Made by a program: the position numbers and the translations under genes
Notes under the pieces: model-generated
Told to the model about the DNA's origin: nothing
The model's database searches: none
Seen by the model: the letters and a program-made list of their open reading frames with translations, nothing else
In this document: one piece after another, positions 7,681 through 16,502 of the stretch
Layout: each line of letters starts with the position of its first letter
Position numbering within the stretch: position 1 is the first letter of the stretch
From: a virus
Length of the DNA: 64,000 nt
Virus record (IMG/VR): IMGVR_UViG_3300035687_000002
Span: 62,001 to 126,000 of that record
Strand: one strand, 5' to 3'

Positions 7681-8625
7681 TTATTTTACTTCTTGTATAG
7701 CTTTGATATATTGTTCGGATGCTGAGTTAGGTTTGGTGATAATAACTTGACCAATTGGAGATTTATGAATCCAATCTCCTTTATAGAACAGTTCAGATTT
7801 ATCCTTGGTTGCCCCGGCATTATGATAAATTGGCTTCTTATTAAACTCTTCGATGCTTGAAGTTGCCCACGAGAAGTCCAGAAGTGGTGTTACGTTCGTT
7901 ATTTTTCCTCTACTCCACAAAGCCATGTTAAGAGCCCACATATCAGCACACCAGCTCTGAAAGCCCTTATTTTCACTCTCAAAGTACTTTTTATTGATAG
8001 AGTTAGGAGAATTAAACCAGAAAGCTTTCCTTATCTCTATACATTGTCTTTCTACATCGGACCAGAAGGCTGAATCGACTTCTTTGAGGATACATTGAGC
8101 TCCACCTGTCTTATTTGTGTAACTTTGAATGACTTCTATCGGAATATTTCCGATATTAGCCAATATTTTTACAGCTTCGTCATCAGGAATATTACCTTCC
8201 TTTTCTTTCCTCTTGAGGTAATTGTAATCAAGATAGCTTGAACAATCTGATTGCCAATTGATATTATCGTCCAAAAGTGACTCAAAATCAGGGAGATAAT
8301 TGAATATTATATCACTATCGTGGTAAAATATAGTCTCTCTCTTGAGAGACGGAATAGCTGCAAAATGCTTCTTTATAGTATGTGGTCGAAGCTGAGAGAT
8401 ATATAATCCAAGATTAACACCTTCATCTTTATAAAAAAAGAATCTTGTTTCCGGGTATTTATCCTGTAAAGCTCTCCATGCTTCCAGTTCTGCAGCCCTT
8501 CTTTCAGGGTACCAAACTAATATATGCATCTTTCCTGATACTCCGAATTTACGAAAATTTGTAATCTGTACTTCTACTTGCCAAAGGAAATAACTATCCA
8601 CTGGCTGACAACTTAAATATATCAT
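7681..8625 (-). CDS. Putative GT-A-type glycosyltransferase
   Basis: A 314-aa soluble protein with a Rossmann-like N-terminal half and a DxD-type motif, YHDSDIIF (about residue 100), which binds the metal/nucleotide-sugar in GT-A enzymes. The C-terminal half (AQCILKEVDSAFWSDVE, WCADMWALNMALW, PIYHNAG) resembles the acceptor-side region of viral and bacterial glycosyltransferases. No signal peptide is present. It lies 11 nt from a GT6-family gene, so the two probably act on one glycan. The CAZy family is not assigned. The acceptor could be the phage fibre, host surface or DNA. Confidence 0.65.
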   Translation of the reverse strand: MIYLSCQPVDSYFLWQVEVQITNFRKFGVSGKMHILVWYPERRAAELEAWRALQDKYPETRFFFYKDEGVNLGLYISQLRPHTIKKHFAAIPSLKRETIFYHDSDIIFNYLPDFESLLDDNINWQSDCSSYLDYNYLKRKEKEGNIPDDEAVKILANIGNIPIEVIQSYTNKTGGAQCILKEVDSAFWSDVERQCIEIRKAFWFNSPNSINKKYFESENKGFQSWCADMWALNMALWSRGKITNVTPLLDFSWATSSIEEFNKKPIYHNAGATKDKSELFYKGDWIHKSPIGQVIITKPNSASEQYIKAIQEVK

Positions 8626-8636
8626 GTTTGTTGGTT

Positions 8637-9398
8637 TTATACAAAGATAAGCTTGTTATGCTGTATGTCAAATAACTTATTAGTATTTTCACGCAAGCGT
8701 TTTCTGAACTCATCCGTATTTAATTTTGTATTACGGGTTTCTCCTATTCCTCCTTTGTCACTAACTAAAAATTCAAACTTATCACAAGGAACTGTTAAAG
8801 TGGGAGGATTATAATGAAAATATTGATTAATGTAACTCTCATCATTAACAACTGGCTCATAAGGTATCTTCTTATCTTCCAGTTGATTATTATATAATGT
8901 TTGGCAGAAATCTATCATTCTGTCTTTCTTACCTCCAAAGAATGCTCCATAATAGTAAGTACAAGGTAACTTGCTGAAGTAAGGAACATAGGCTTTGCTT
9001 TTCGGATTGTGGTCAAAACCTACTCCATCTTTAAGATAATTCCTGTTTCCATAATGTTCGCCACCCACCAAATCTCCAAGGAACCATTCATCAGTAAAAT
9101 CTTTAGTGATATTTGTATCTGCATCGAATTGGTACATATAATCTTCGTCCTTTAAATCTTTCTCTATTGATATTATATTAGCAAATTTAGAATTTGTTCC
9201 ATCTTGCCAACATTTATGAGTTCTATAGAAATACTTGAACCTTATATTATCTGAAAGGTATGGTTTTGGGTCTTCATCACTAAATATATAAAAAGTTATA
9301 GTATTATTACCCTTATAGTGATTCATGAACTTCTTCATAAACCTCAACCCAAGAATAAAGTAAGCATTAGTTGCTACCAAAGTTATAGCTATGTTCAT
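8637..9398 (-). CDS. Family 6 glycosyltransferase (ABO/alpha-1,3-GalT-like)
   Basis: A 253-aa enzyme with the main GT6 landmarks: FDAD at residues 91-94 (DxD metal site), YYYGAFFGG at 148-156 and NDESYINQYF at 185-194, corresponding to the donor and acceptor motifs of vertebrate ABO and alpha-1,3-galactosyltransferases. It lacks a membrane anchor. It retains DxD, which is known to be altered in many bacterial GT6 members but present in a cyanophage homologue. It would transfer Gal or GalNAc (or a related sugar) in alpha-1,3 linkage. The acceptor is unknown. Its 5' end overlaps the GIY-YIG gene by 32 nt. Confidence 0.85.
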   Translation of the reverse strand: MNIAITLVATNAYFILGLRFMKKFMNHYKGNNTITFYIFSDEDPKPYLSDNIRFKYFYRTHKCWQDGTNSKFANIISIEKDLKDEDYMYQFDADTNITKDFTDEWFLGDLVGGEHYGNRNYLKDGVGFDHNPKSKAYVPYFSKLPCTYYYGAFFGGKKDRMIDFCQTLYNNQLEDKKIPYEPVVNDESYINQYFHYNPPTLTVPCDKFEFLVSDKGGIGETRNTKLNTDEFRKRLRENTNKLFDIQHNKLIFV

Positions 9399-9936
9399 AT
9401 TGTAAATTGGTTTTATTTATTCTTGTACCATTTAAATAACTCTTTAGAGTACTATGTGTTACTCCAATTGAGTCAGCTGCAACCCTAGCAGAAGGATAAA
9501 TTTCCTTAGTAATTAGGTCAACAACTATCTTGGCTGATTTAGGATATTGTCCCTTCTTTGCGAGACCATTATTTATACAATGTTGTTTCGACTTAGGTTT
9601 TCCTAATGATGCAAGTCTCATTAACTCCTTAGTTCTAACATTATGTTTTCCTCCAGTCCCAGCTTCTCTGATATTCATCAAAATTATCCCACAATCCCTG
9701 TGTGTATCAATATACAATTGTTCATAACTATCTAGTATTGACTGTGTTATGTCCTCTGGAAGCTCATGAACTATCTCAAATATATGATTTGTATACCCAT
9801 GTTTTGCCAAAGAATGATATATGTAACGCTGTGCCTTATTACAATATTTGTAATCTATGAACCTCTTAAGAATATTCCAAGACTGTCCAATATAGGCTTT
9901 ACCAGAAGGGCTTGTTATTTTGTATATCCCTATCAT
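9367..9936 (-). CDS. GIY-YIG homing endonuclease
   Basis: A 189-aa protein. The catalytic domain shows GIYKI (3-7), GKAYIGQS (about 12-19), a downstream Arg (KRFIDY) and the metal-binding Glu in SYEQLYID (about 71-78). A NUMOD-type / DNA-binding tail follows, with a helix-turn-helix-like segment near the C-terminus (SARVAADSIGVTHSTLKSYLNG). It is inserted between the poly-Thr fibre gene (TAATG junction) and the GT6 gene (32-nt overlap). It has no promoter of its own, so it uses the late transcript. Confidence 0.9.
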   Translation of the reverse strand: MIGIYKITSPSGKAYIGQSWNILKRFIDYKYCNKAQRYIYHSLAKHGYTNHIFEIVHELPEDITQSILDSYEQLYIDTHRDCGIILMNIREAGTGGKHNVRTKELMRLASLGKPKSKQHCINNGLAKKGQYPKSAKIVVDLITKEIYPSARVAADSIGVTHSTLKSYLNGTRINKTNLQYEHSYNFGSN

Positions 9937-11615
9937 TATGTTAAATCAAACCATATTACACCTGTTGCACCTGCAGAGAATGTATTATGAACTCTTATAA
10001 AATGATTGGCTGGTGGTAAGTTAAACTGGTGATTCACTCCATTATAAGTAAGACCAGATGTTACACTTGTAATCTCAAAAGCTGCAATATTAGCTCCTTC
10101 AAGTAAAGTGAATAATCCATTTCCTCTCTGCCAAGCTCCACTACTTCCATTATATGTTAATAAATCTGTAGATACATTAATTGTCTTAGTTCCATCAGGT
10201 GTTCTTACGTCTCCAAATCCATCATCAATTGTAGCTTCATCATCATCTGTCCAATAATTTAACTCTATTTCAATAGCAGGTGAAGGTCCTAAATCACTGA
10301 TATTCAAGCAATTAGCTGGTATTAAAGAAGCCGGAGTATTTGGTGTATAGTAATCATTTGCTGAGAACCATACGATTGCACCTCTATCTCCAACTGTAGG
10401 ACTATTGGTGAAATATACTATATCTTCCTCTATAGGAACAGTAGTTATTGTAGTCGTAGATGTAGTTGTGGTCGTTGTGGTGGGTGCTGCCGTTGTTGTA
10501 GTTGTTGTAGATGTAGTAGTAGTTGTCGTTGTAAGAAGGTCGTTATTACAAGCATCTATATCAGCACAGGCAGCAAGGTCTGTGATAGTTAATCCAAATC
10601 CACTAATGAAACCATTTGGAGCACATCTGAGTACTCCTGTTCCGGCAGGAACAACCTCCTGTTGTATATCACCATCACAATCTGTGTAATTAAGAACCCT
10701 ATCAACAGCACCCGGATTTTGAACATTATAGCATCTACAAGGTGGTAATGTAGTAGTAGTTGTTGTAGAAGTAGTTATTTCATCACAGTCAGCAACAGCT
10801 ATTATTTCAACAGGACTCCTGTCTGGAATAACAACACTATCAGTACAAGCACAATCAATAATCGTTTCTTCATTAGGAAGAACCCAAACAAATGCAGGTA
10901 ATTGTGTAGCACAATCTATATAATGAATCTGCTGTGGTTCATCTAAATTATTTATTAATGTATACTTATTGCAACTCTCACATGATTCAGCGTTACAAGT
11001 GTCACTGATAAACTCAGCTATAATTTCATTATCATACTCAAAACTATCACTACATCCACAAATAGTTACACTTTCTCCTGCACCAAGAGTAATATTTGAT
11101 GGACTAAGGGTATCACAGTTTACATAATCAATATCATGGTCTTCATTATCCGGATTAACGAATCTAATTGTGTAACAATCAGGACATTCTTGTATTGTGG
11201 TAGTTGTTGTGGTAGAAGTTGTTGTGGTTGTTGTAGTTGGATTACAGCAGTTGCAGATTTTATCTATTACTGCTTGCCACTTCTCTTTTGAGGAGAAAGT
11301 ATTCCAATCCGAATCTATACATAAACCATCCGTTTCGTTTATCTCATCTGTAAATTGAGAGGCTATAAAACAACGCTTTACTGTAACTCCTCTTTCATCC
11401 TTGAAAGATATACATATCTTGTCATCAATTACTGTAAAGGTACTTAATGAGGTTACTGTCTCACACTCACTGATATCCTGACAGTCCGAAGTTGTTGCAC
11501 ATTCATCCTCAGTTTCTACCAAACTGCATATATTACATGCCAACTTCTCTGCCCACACTTGTGGGAGAGCATCTAATTCTTCTATTACCTGTTTTACGCA
11601 ATTATTATAAGTCAT
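9936..11615 (-). CDS. Cys-rich tail fibre with poly-threonine linkers
   Basis: A 559-aa protein. The N-terminal domain (1-130) resembles the whole upstream 133-aa protein. Then come three Cys-rich repeats of about 60 residues, each beginning near CxxC or CRC and separated by linkers of 6-20 Thr/Ser residues, and a C-terminal domain (about 400-559) ending in a jelly-roll-like VIWFDLT. The ATG at 11615 is preferred over an upstream in-frame Met because it overlaps the previous stop as TAATG. Thr runs make flexible, mucin-like spacers. A receptor-binding role is inferred. Two glycosyltransferase genes lie downstream. Confidence 0.75.
   Translation of the reverse strand: MTYNNCVKQVIEELDALPQVWAEKLACNICSLVETEDECATTSDCQDISECETVTSLSTFTVIDDKICISFKDERGVTVKRCFIASQFTDEINETDGLCIDSDWNTFSSKEKWQAVIDKICNCCNPTTTTTTTSTTTTTTIQECPDCYTIRFVNPDNEDHDIDYVNCDTLSPSNITLGAGESVTICGCSDSFEYDNEIIAEFISDTCNAESCESCNKYTLINNLDEPQQIHYIDCATQLPAFVWVLPNEETIIDCACTDSVVIPDRSPVEIIAVADCDEITTSTTTTTTLPPCRCYNVQNPGAVDRVLNYTDCDGDIQQEVVPAGTGVLRCAPNGFISGFGLTITDLAACADIDACNNDLLTTTTTTTSTTTTTTAAPTTTTTTTSTTTITTVPIEEDIVYFTNSPTVGDRGAIVWFSANDYYTPNTPASLIPANCLNISDLGPSPAIEIELNYWTDDDEATIDDGFGDVRTPDGTKTINVSTDLLTYNGSSGAWQRGNGLFTLLEGANIAAFEITSVTSGLTYNGVNHQFNLPPANHFIRVHNTFSAGATGVIWFDLT
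10441..10532 (-). repeat. Low-complexity Thr-codon tract
   Basis: A degenerate run of ACA/ACT/ACG codons on the minus strand encodes about 30 Thr/Ser residues with one AAP break. Shorter tracts of the same kind occur at about 10752-10780, 11197-11241, 11626-11650 and 63765-63826. The repeats could slip during replication and vary linker length or reading frame. Confidence 0.8.
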
Positions 11616-12016
11616 TATGGAGCTATAGTTGTTGTTGTGGTTGTAGTGTGCTGCTGACAAGTACATGCATAGTCAATAATTGCCTGTATCTGGTCTCTCC
11701 ATGATAACAAATCCCAATCTTCTTGGTCCATTATACATTTTGGGTCCAAATCTAATCCTACGTCATTCATATCAAAACAACGAGTAACTGCTGTACCATT
11801 CTCATCAGTGTATGTAATACATACCTCACTTCCATCCACAGTAAATGCGGATAAGGAGGTTAAAGTCTCACAATTCTTAACACTATTACAGTCAAGAGGA
11901 ACAGTAGGATTGATGAACTTACAGATAACCTTAGCCATCTGTTTTGACCACGCAGAAGGCAAATCACATAGATATTTCTGCATTAATTCCTCACAATTAT
12001 TACAAGTTATTTTCAT
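11615..12016 (-). CDS. Short fibre-associated protein, paralogue of the next gene's N-terminus
   Basis: A 133-aa protein. The order of conserved pieces (DCNSVKNCETLTSLSAFTV, VCITYTDENG, TRCF, W-x-LS, IQAIIDYACTC, then HTTTTTTT) matches the first 130 residues of the downstream fibre (DCQDISECETVTSLSTFTV, ICISFKDERG, KRCF, QAVIDKICNCC, TTTTTTT). It therefore looks like a tandem duplicate lacking the Cys-rich repeats. It ends in Thr7-IAP and overlaps the downstream start as TAATG. It is probably an adaptor or truncated fibre. Confidence 0.7.
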   Translation of the reverse strand: MKITCNNCEELMQKYLCDLPSAWSKQMAKVICKFINPTVPLDCNSVKNCETLTSLSAFTVDGSEVCITYTDENGTAVTRCFDMNDVGLDLDPKCIMDQEDWDLLSWRDQIQAIIDYACTCQQHTTTTTTTIAP

Positions 12017-12026
12017 ATATTATTAT

Positions 12027-12146
12027 TTATGGGGCAGCCGTAGTTGTTGTAGTTGTTGAATCACAGCTGCAATTTTCCATTACTGCTCCTACGTAAATAG
12101 GTTTTACAGGTACATCCTTCGGTTTTATTACTATTTCACAAGCCAT
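12027..12146 (-). CDS. 39-aa peptide ending in poly-Thr
   Basis: A small ORF (starts MACEIVIKPKDV, ends CDSTTTTTTAAP) whose ATG overlaps the stop of the preceding membrane-protein gene (TAATG). Its ending copies those of the neighbouring fibre proteins, with a CxC followed by Thr6 and AAP. It may be a linker remnant or a very short fibre component. It contains DST, which fits the D-(S/T)-x O-glycosylation motif known in Bacteroidota. Confidence 0.5.
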   Translation of the reverse strand: MACEIVIKPKDVPVKPIYVGAVMENCSCDSTTTTTTAAP

Positions 12147-12490
12147 TATTCTTCTTTTTTTAAGAATTTTCTGATTAATTTATATAATAGTAAAATTATT
12201 GCAAAATAAAAATTACTATATTTTGGAGTACTTATCTCAAAGGGATTTAAGAATAATATATCAAATATATCAAATATAATTAAATCTCTAACAAAGCTAA
12301 GAAAATACTTGAAGGTTTTATCTTCTATAAATAATCTCGTAAAAGCTATAAAATATAATATCTCTCCTACAATTTGTCCTAATGCTTCTACTATTTCAGC
12401 TATTTGTATATTTGGTATATGAAACCAAAACATACTAGTGAGTATTTGTATTATTACACCAATAACAATTAAGTATTTTGCAGTTTTCAT
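12146..12490 (-). CDS. Small multi-span membrane protein
   Basis: A 114-aa very hydrophobic protein with about four membrane segments (about residues 5-22, 35-55, 62-80 and 93-107) and a basic end (RKFLKKEE). It is far richer in A/T-ending codons than neighbouring fibre genes. Both ends are coupled by TAATG junctions. A role in superinfection exclusion or lysis is possible, but no family is recognised. Confidence 0.55.
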   Translation of the reverse strand: MKTAKYLIVIGVIIQILTSMFWFHIPNIQIAEIVEALGQIVGEILYFIAFTRLFIEDKTFKYFLSFVRDLIIFDIFDILFLNPFEISTPKYSNFYFAIILLLYKLIRKFLKKEE

Positions 12491-12672
12491 TAGCTATGTG
12501 GATGAGGTCTTGGTCCTACTGAAAATCCATTTGGACATTCTTCCTCAGCTTGAGGTACAGTTAATCCTGTTGTATAATAAGCTTCTTCATTTACAAAAGT
12601 TGTTGTTTTTGGTGAAAGTGTCTTGATATATTCTAAAGAATCACCACTTACACGAAAAAATGAATATTCCAT
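12490..12672 (-). CDS. 60-aa protein of unknown function
   Basis: Begins MEYSFFRVSGDS and ends in GFSVGPRPHPHS. It has no membrane span. It is coupled to the downstream membrane-protein gene by TAATG. Short, Pro/His-ending fibre-operon proteins like this are common in Bacteroidota phages, but I cannot name it. A 16-codon ORF just upstream (about 12683-12733) is too short to support. Confidence 0.5.
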   Translation of the reverse strand: MEYSFFRVSGDSLEYIKTLSPKTTTFVNEEAYYTTGLTVPQAEEECPNGFSVGPRPHPHS

Positions 12673-12748
12673 AATTTTTATTTTAATTGTTTTAAAAAAT
12701 CTACTAAAATTGTATCTAAAAACTCCATTATAGAACTTTGTGCTATTT

Positions 12749-12859
12749 TTATATTAACGCATCATCTTTAAACTCACATGCTAATAATATCAATATTGCT
12801 ATGTTGGTAACCCAACTGAAAGTCTTTTTTGTTAAATTAAACCAGATGGGATTTTCCAT
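12749..12859 (-). CDS. 36-aa single-span peptide, possible mini-lipoprotein
   Basis: The ATG immediately follows the stop of the 461-aa fibre gene (TAA then ATG with no gap). The peptide has a basic patch (LTKKT) and a hydrophobic segment ending in ILLAC, which is close to a lipobox, with only eight residues after the Cys. It could be a tiny membrane or lipid-anchored peptide. It is supported only by coupling and composition. Confidence 0.35.
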   Translation of the reverse strand: MENPIWFNLTKKTFSWVTNIAILILLACEFKDDALI

Positions 12860-14245
12860 TTAATTATATATTCTGATTTCTACCAAAGTATTAGTAAATA
12901 AGCCATCTGTACCTGTCAAAGAAAGTATTAAGGTAATAACGCTCTGTACTGTTGAATTAAATGTTACTACTGTAGTAGAAGTTACAGCAGCAGTATATTT
13001 TTGCAAACCATTGGCTTCTAATGATGTTATAACCACTGTTTTACCTGCTGTAAAAGTTGGTGTTGAAGCTGTTACTGTATATTGTCCAGCTAAACTTCTT
13101 GCCCAAGTAAATGTTGTAGCTCCAAAGTTAGCATCTTTTCTAACTGCTGAAGGTGCAGAACCACCAGATTGAGTAACTATAGCTTCATAGGCTGTATAAT
13201 TTGGTGTATAAAGCGTTGGAAATGTAGCTAACGATAAATCTCCTCTTATATATTGTCCTGTTGTACCAGTTGTAATGACATTCTGTTTAAGATCTAGAGC
13301 TGTCTGTGTGGCTGTAGAAACGGGTTTATTAGCATCTGTGGTATTATCTACATTACCTAATCCAATATCTCCTTTCGCTAAAGTCCAAGTACGATTAGCT
13401 GATAAATCTTGAGTAGTACCATTTATATTAATAGTTCTTGCATTGGTTACAGGGGTATATCCTAAAGCTGTTGTAACATTTCCACTAGTTATAGATGCTA
13501 AATACCCAGCATCATTTGTAAATGAAGATACTACTGTAGGTGCTCCAGAGAGCTTACTATAAGCTAAAGCTGTTATCCAAGCTGGATTACCATAGCTACC
13601 TGTTAATTGTGGATAACGAGCATCTCCTCTTGCATTAGTCCAGTAGAGATTAATATTCTCTGCTAAATCATTAGTAGTTTTAGCTGCAAATTTTGTATCA
13701 AATTGTGGGTCTGTCTCTGTATAGGATTGCAAGTATCTTGTATCACCTAATGTTTTTGTATAATAATTAGCTAAACTACTTGTATTATTATCTATGTAAT
13801 TAGAAGGATTGCTTGCATTGTATTTTAAGGCAATAGCAGCATTAATAGAAGCTATAGCTGCCACTGCTGAATCACTTTGCATTATTGGTCCATTAGGATA
13901 AAGCATTGTGATCATTGGAGTAGTCTTTTGATAGCCATTAGCATCTATCCAATTCATAGCTGCATTAGTTGTTGGCAAACCATCTGTATGAGGATGTGCA
14001 AATTGCTTCATCCATAAATTACCAGCCCACCATTCTAAAGTATTAGCTTTGTATACAGCAATAGTATCATTTGGTGCTGTTGTTTTACGTATGGCACTTG
14101 TAGCTGTTGGATTATTTACTATAATATTATAAGCTTGTCCAGATACTACCTCTGTAATTGCTGTAGCAGCTACAAATATTGGAGCTACTTTCTTTATTAT
14201 AAAAGAACTACAGAGAATACTTAAACCTAAAAGAATTTTTTTCAT
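12860..14245 (-). CDS. Tail fibre with signal-peptide-like N-terminus
   Basis: A 461-aa protein. Residues 1-37 resemble a signal peptide (MKKILLGLSILCSSF, then a hydrophobic stretch ending SGQA), unusual for a fibre assembled in the cytoplasm. The rest is fibre-like: YYTKTLGDTRYLQSYTETDP and YWTNARGDARYPQ motifs, then LGYTPV, AKGDIGLGNVDNT and ATQTALDLKQNV, which are shared by many phage fibre and side-tail-fibre shafts. The C-terminal 100 residues are strand-rich. It is 16 nt downstream of the next large fibre. Confidence 0.7.
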   Translation of the reverse strand: MKKILLGLSILCSSFIIKKVAPIFVAATAITEVVSGQAYNIIVNNPTATSAIRKTTAPNDTIAVYKANTLEWWAGNLWMKQFAHPHTDGLPTTNAAMNWIDANGYQKTTPMITMLYPNGPIMQSDSAVAAIASINAAIALKYNASNPSNYIDNNTSSLANYYTKTLGDTRYLQSYTETDPQFDTKFAAKTTNDLAENINLYWTNARGDARYPQLTGSYGNPAWITALAYSKLSGAPTVVSSFTNDAGYLASITSGNVTTALGYTPVTNARTININGTTQDLSANRTWTLAKGDIGLGNVDNTTDANKPVSTATQTALDLKQNVITTGTTGQYIRGDLSLATFPTLYTPNYTAYEAIVTQSGGSAPSAVRKDANFGATTFTWARSLAGQYTVTASTPTFTAGKTVVITSLEANGLQKYTAAVTSTTVVTFNSTVQSVITLILSLTGTDGLFTNTLVEIRIYN

Positions 14246-14261
14246 ATATTTATATTATTTT

Positions 14262-16502
14262 TTAATTGATAACTTCGTAATCAGTTCCGTTACTCTGAAC
14301 TTGTATTGTTGAATATGGATTTCCTTTAGTAGGAAGTAAAAATGTAGAAGCATAAACACCACTTGTAGGGTCTTCTATATTACCACCAGCAGTATCAATT
14401 GTTATAATTCCTATATCTGTAGAAGATTTACGTTTAATTACAAATATTTGTCCTATATTAGTTGTGGCATCAGGCAATGTTAAAGTTACTGTAGCGGCTG
14501 TATTATTAATACTTACAGTATAGTCATTACTTGTTATATTCCCACTTATAGAAGTAGTTCTATAAGAATGGAATGAAGCTCCTGAAGCACTCAATACCCC
14601 ACTTGCATCTGCTAATACTGCACGGGAACCTGTGCCGGATAAATTATTTACCTGTACTGTTGCCGAACTGTTAGAGAATACATATGTTTCAGTAGCATCG
14701 TCTATAAATAAAGAGGTATTATTATTATTCCCATCTAAATCCCCAATACCGTATTGATTTACGGTCAAATCAGCTAAAATAAATTTATTGCCATTGCCTG
14801 TTTCAATAACTTTAAAGCTATTTGCACCAGTGATATCAAATTTACCGCTACCCACCACATCTAAAGCTACTGATGGTGTAGATGTGTTTATGCCAAACTT
14901 ACCTGTGGTAGCCCCGTTAGTAAAAAAACCTTTATTATCCCCATCAACTATAGTTAATTGAGTTCCGTTAACAAAAGAACCACCATCTCCTATAGTTGCT
15001 GTACCAGCACTCGGATATACAGATAAAAAACCATCACCGTATGTTGAATTATATATTTTAGTATCCCCAAAAACAGTTAATGCGACATCAGGCGCATTAG
15101 TATTTATCCCAAACTTACCTGTGTGTGCTGTGTTGTCGTAGTAGGCTAAATTAGCGGTGTTGGTAAGTCTGATTTGATTCCCGTTTGTTTCAGCATCCAA
15201 ATCGCCTATGTATACATTATGATTATCACCTCTTGCAAAAAACGTTAAATTAACTCCATCTTGTCCTAATGCAAGATTAGTTCCATCGTATGTAAACTGG
15301 TCACTCCCTGTCAACAAATTACTTCCATCTCCATACCCTACATAAGTACTTGTAAGAGAGGGTATAGTACCTACCGTGGCTGAGCTGTACCACGCAAATG
15401 TCCCGTCATTTTGTATCTGTATGCTGGCCCACCGAGTTGATAGTGTTTTTGTAAATGATCCATCTATCCTCTGTGTTCCCGATCCATCAATGGTAACTAT
15501 ATTGGCGCTATCATCAATCTTTTTTATATTGTAAATACGGCCAAAACTGGTAGTTACGGTGGGTAGAGATATAACAACATCTCCTGCAGACGCATCTACC
15601 AATACAGCATAGTGGGATGCATCCAGCGTAGTATCTTCACCTACATACGTTACATTAGCGCCAAATGAGCCATTAGTTTGTAATATTGAAGTAGGATAAA
15701 TATTTACACCTAGTGAACCATTTATCCTTATTAGTTGATTAGTAATTGCTGAATTTTGTTGTATATATATTGGTGACTCAGTTTGGTCTCCATTATAATC
15801 AATTCTATCTAAAGAGTTTATAAATACTCTGTCTGATTCTGTGTTATTATATCTTCCAGCAAAAGAACCTATTCCTATATTATTATTAATAAGAGCTGTT
15901 GAGAAATGAGTATCTCCGAATCCAGATAATGCTCCTATAAAGGTATTATTATCTCCATTTATATTACTACCACACTCATCTCCAATTAAAGTATTAAAAC
16001 TACCATCAGTAATTCCTAAATTTGCTATACCACCAGCAAATTCACCTATTGCTACATTATCATTTCCTGTAGTTAGAGAACATAAAGCTAATCTACCAAA
16101 AGCAACGTTGTCATCACCATCAGTAATTGCCTCTAAAGCTCTATAGCCAAAAGAGGTATTTGGAGCAATAATTCCTTGATCAGAGGATATATAACCAGCT
16201 TTTTCATTATTTACTCTAATTGTAAAAGGTACATCATCCGTTGTGCCAATAAAATTAACATCTGGATCTATTCCTACATTACCCCCTAATAACCAAGCAT
16301 CACCACCACCAGAAGCTATTAATGCCCAATTACCACTTTCATCTTTATAGTAGATGTCGCCTGAGGAATTATCTATTCCTAAGACATGACAACAGCTTGA
16401 CGGACCGGATAAGGGTCCGTCACTATAAAGAATTTGTTTGTATTTTAGCTTAGATAGACGATTAATCTGTCTTTGTAAGCCAATTGGAGTTAAATCTTGC
16501 AT
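14262..16502 (-). CDS. Large tail fibre with YadA-like head repeats
   Basis: A 746-aa protein. Around residues 105-250 there are several GxxAxxxxxxGxxNVAxG-type units (NTSFGYRALEAITDGDDNVAFG, LTTGNDNVAIGEFAG, FNTLIGDECGSNINGDNNTFIG), as in trimeric YadA-type and Bacteroidota fibre heads. Two similar beta units follow, at about 290-375 and at the C-terminus, each with a LPxxTTxxGxxxxIKR/K core. The phrase GKFGINTxxPxVAL occurs twice. These indicate a trimeric receptor-binding fibre. A promoter lies upstream at 16554-16585, so it could also be expressed apart from the long late transcript. Confidence 0.8.
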   Translation of the reverse strand: MQDLTPIGLQRQINRLSKLKYKQILYSDGPLSGPSSCCHVLGIDNSSGDIYYKDESGNWALIASGGGDAWLLGGNVGIDPDVNFIGTTDDVPFTIRVNNEKAGYISSDQGIIAPNTSFGYRALEAITDGDDNVAFGRLALCSLTTGNDNVAIGEFAGGIANLGITDGSFNTLIGDECGSNINGDNNTFIGALSGFGDTHFSTALINNNIGIGSFAGRYNNTESDRVFINSLDRIDYNGDQTESPIYIQQNSAITNQLIRINGSLGVNIYPTSILQTNGSFGANVTYVGEDTTLDASHYAVLVDASAGDVVISLPTVTTSFGRIYNIKKIDDSANIVTIDGSGTQRIDGSFTKTLSTRWASIQIQNDGTFAWYSSATVGTIPSLTSTYVGYGDGSNLLTGSDQFTYDGTNLALGQDGVNLTFFARGDNHNVYIGDLDAETNGNQIRLTNTANLAYYDNTAHTGKFGINTNAPDVALTVFGDTKIYNSTYGDGFLSVYPSAGTATIGDGGSFVNGTQLTIVDGDNKGFFTNGATTGKFGINTSTPSVALDVVGSGKFDITGANSFKVIETGNGNKFILADLTVNQYGIGDLDGNNNNTSLFIDDATETYVFSNSSATVQVNNLSGTGSRAVLADASGVLSASGASFHSYRTTSISGNITSNDYTVSINNTAATVTLTLPDATTNIGQIFVIKRKSSTDIGIITIDTAGGNIEDPTSGVYASTFLLPTKGNPYSTIQVQSNGTDYEVIN

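Noticed and set aside
10405-10689. Val-rich 94-aa plus-strand ORF
   Set aside because: It is the antisense shadow of the Thr-codon tracts (GTT/GTA against AAC/TAC).
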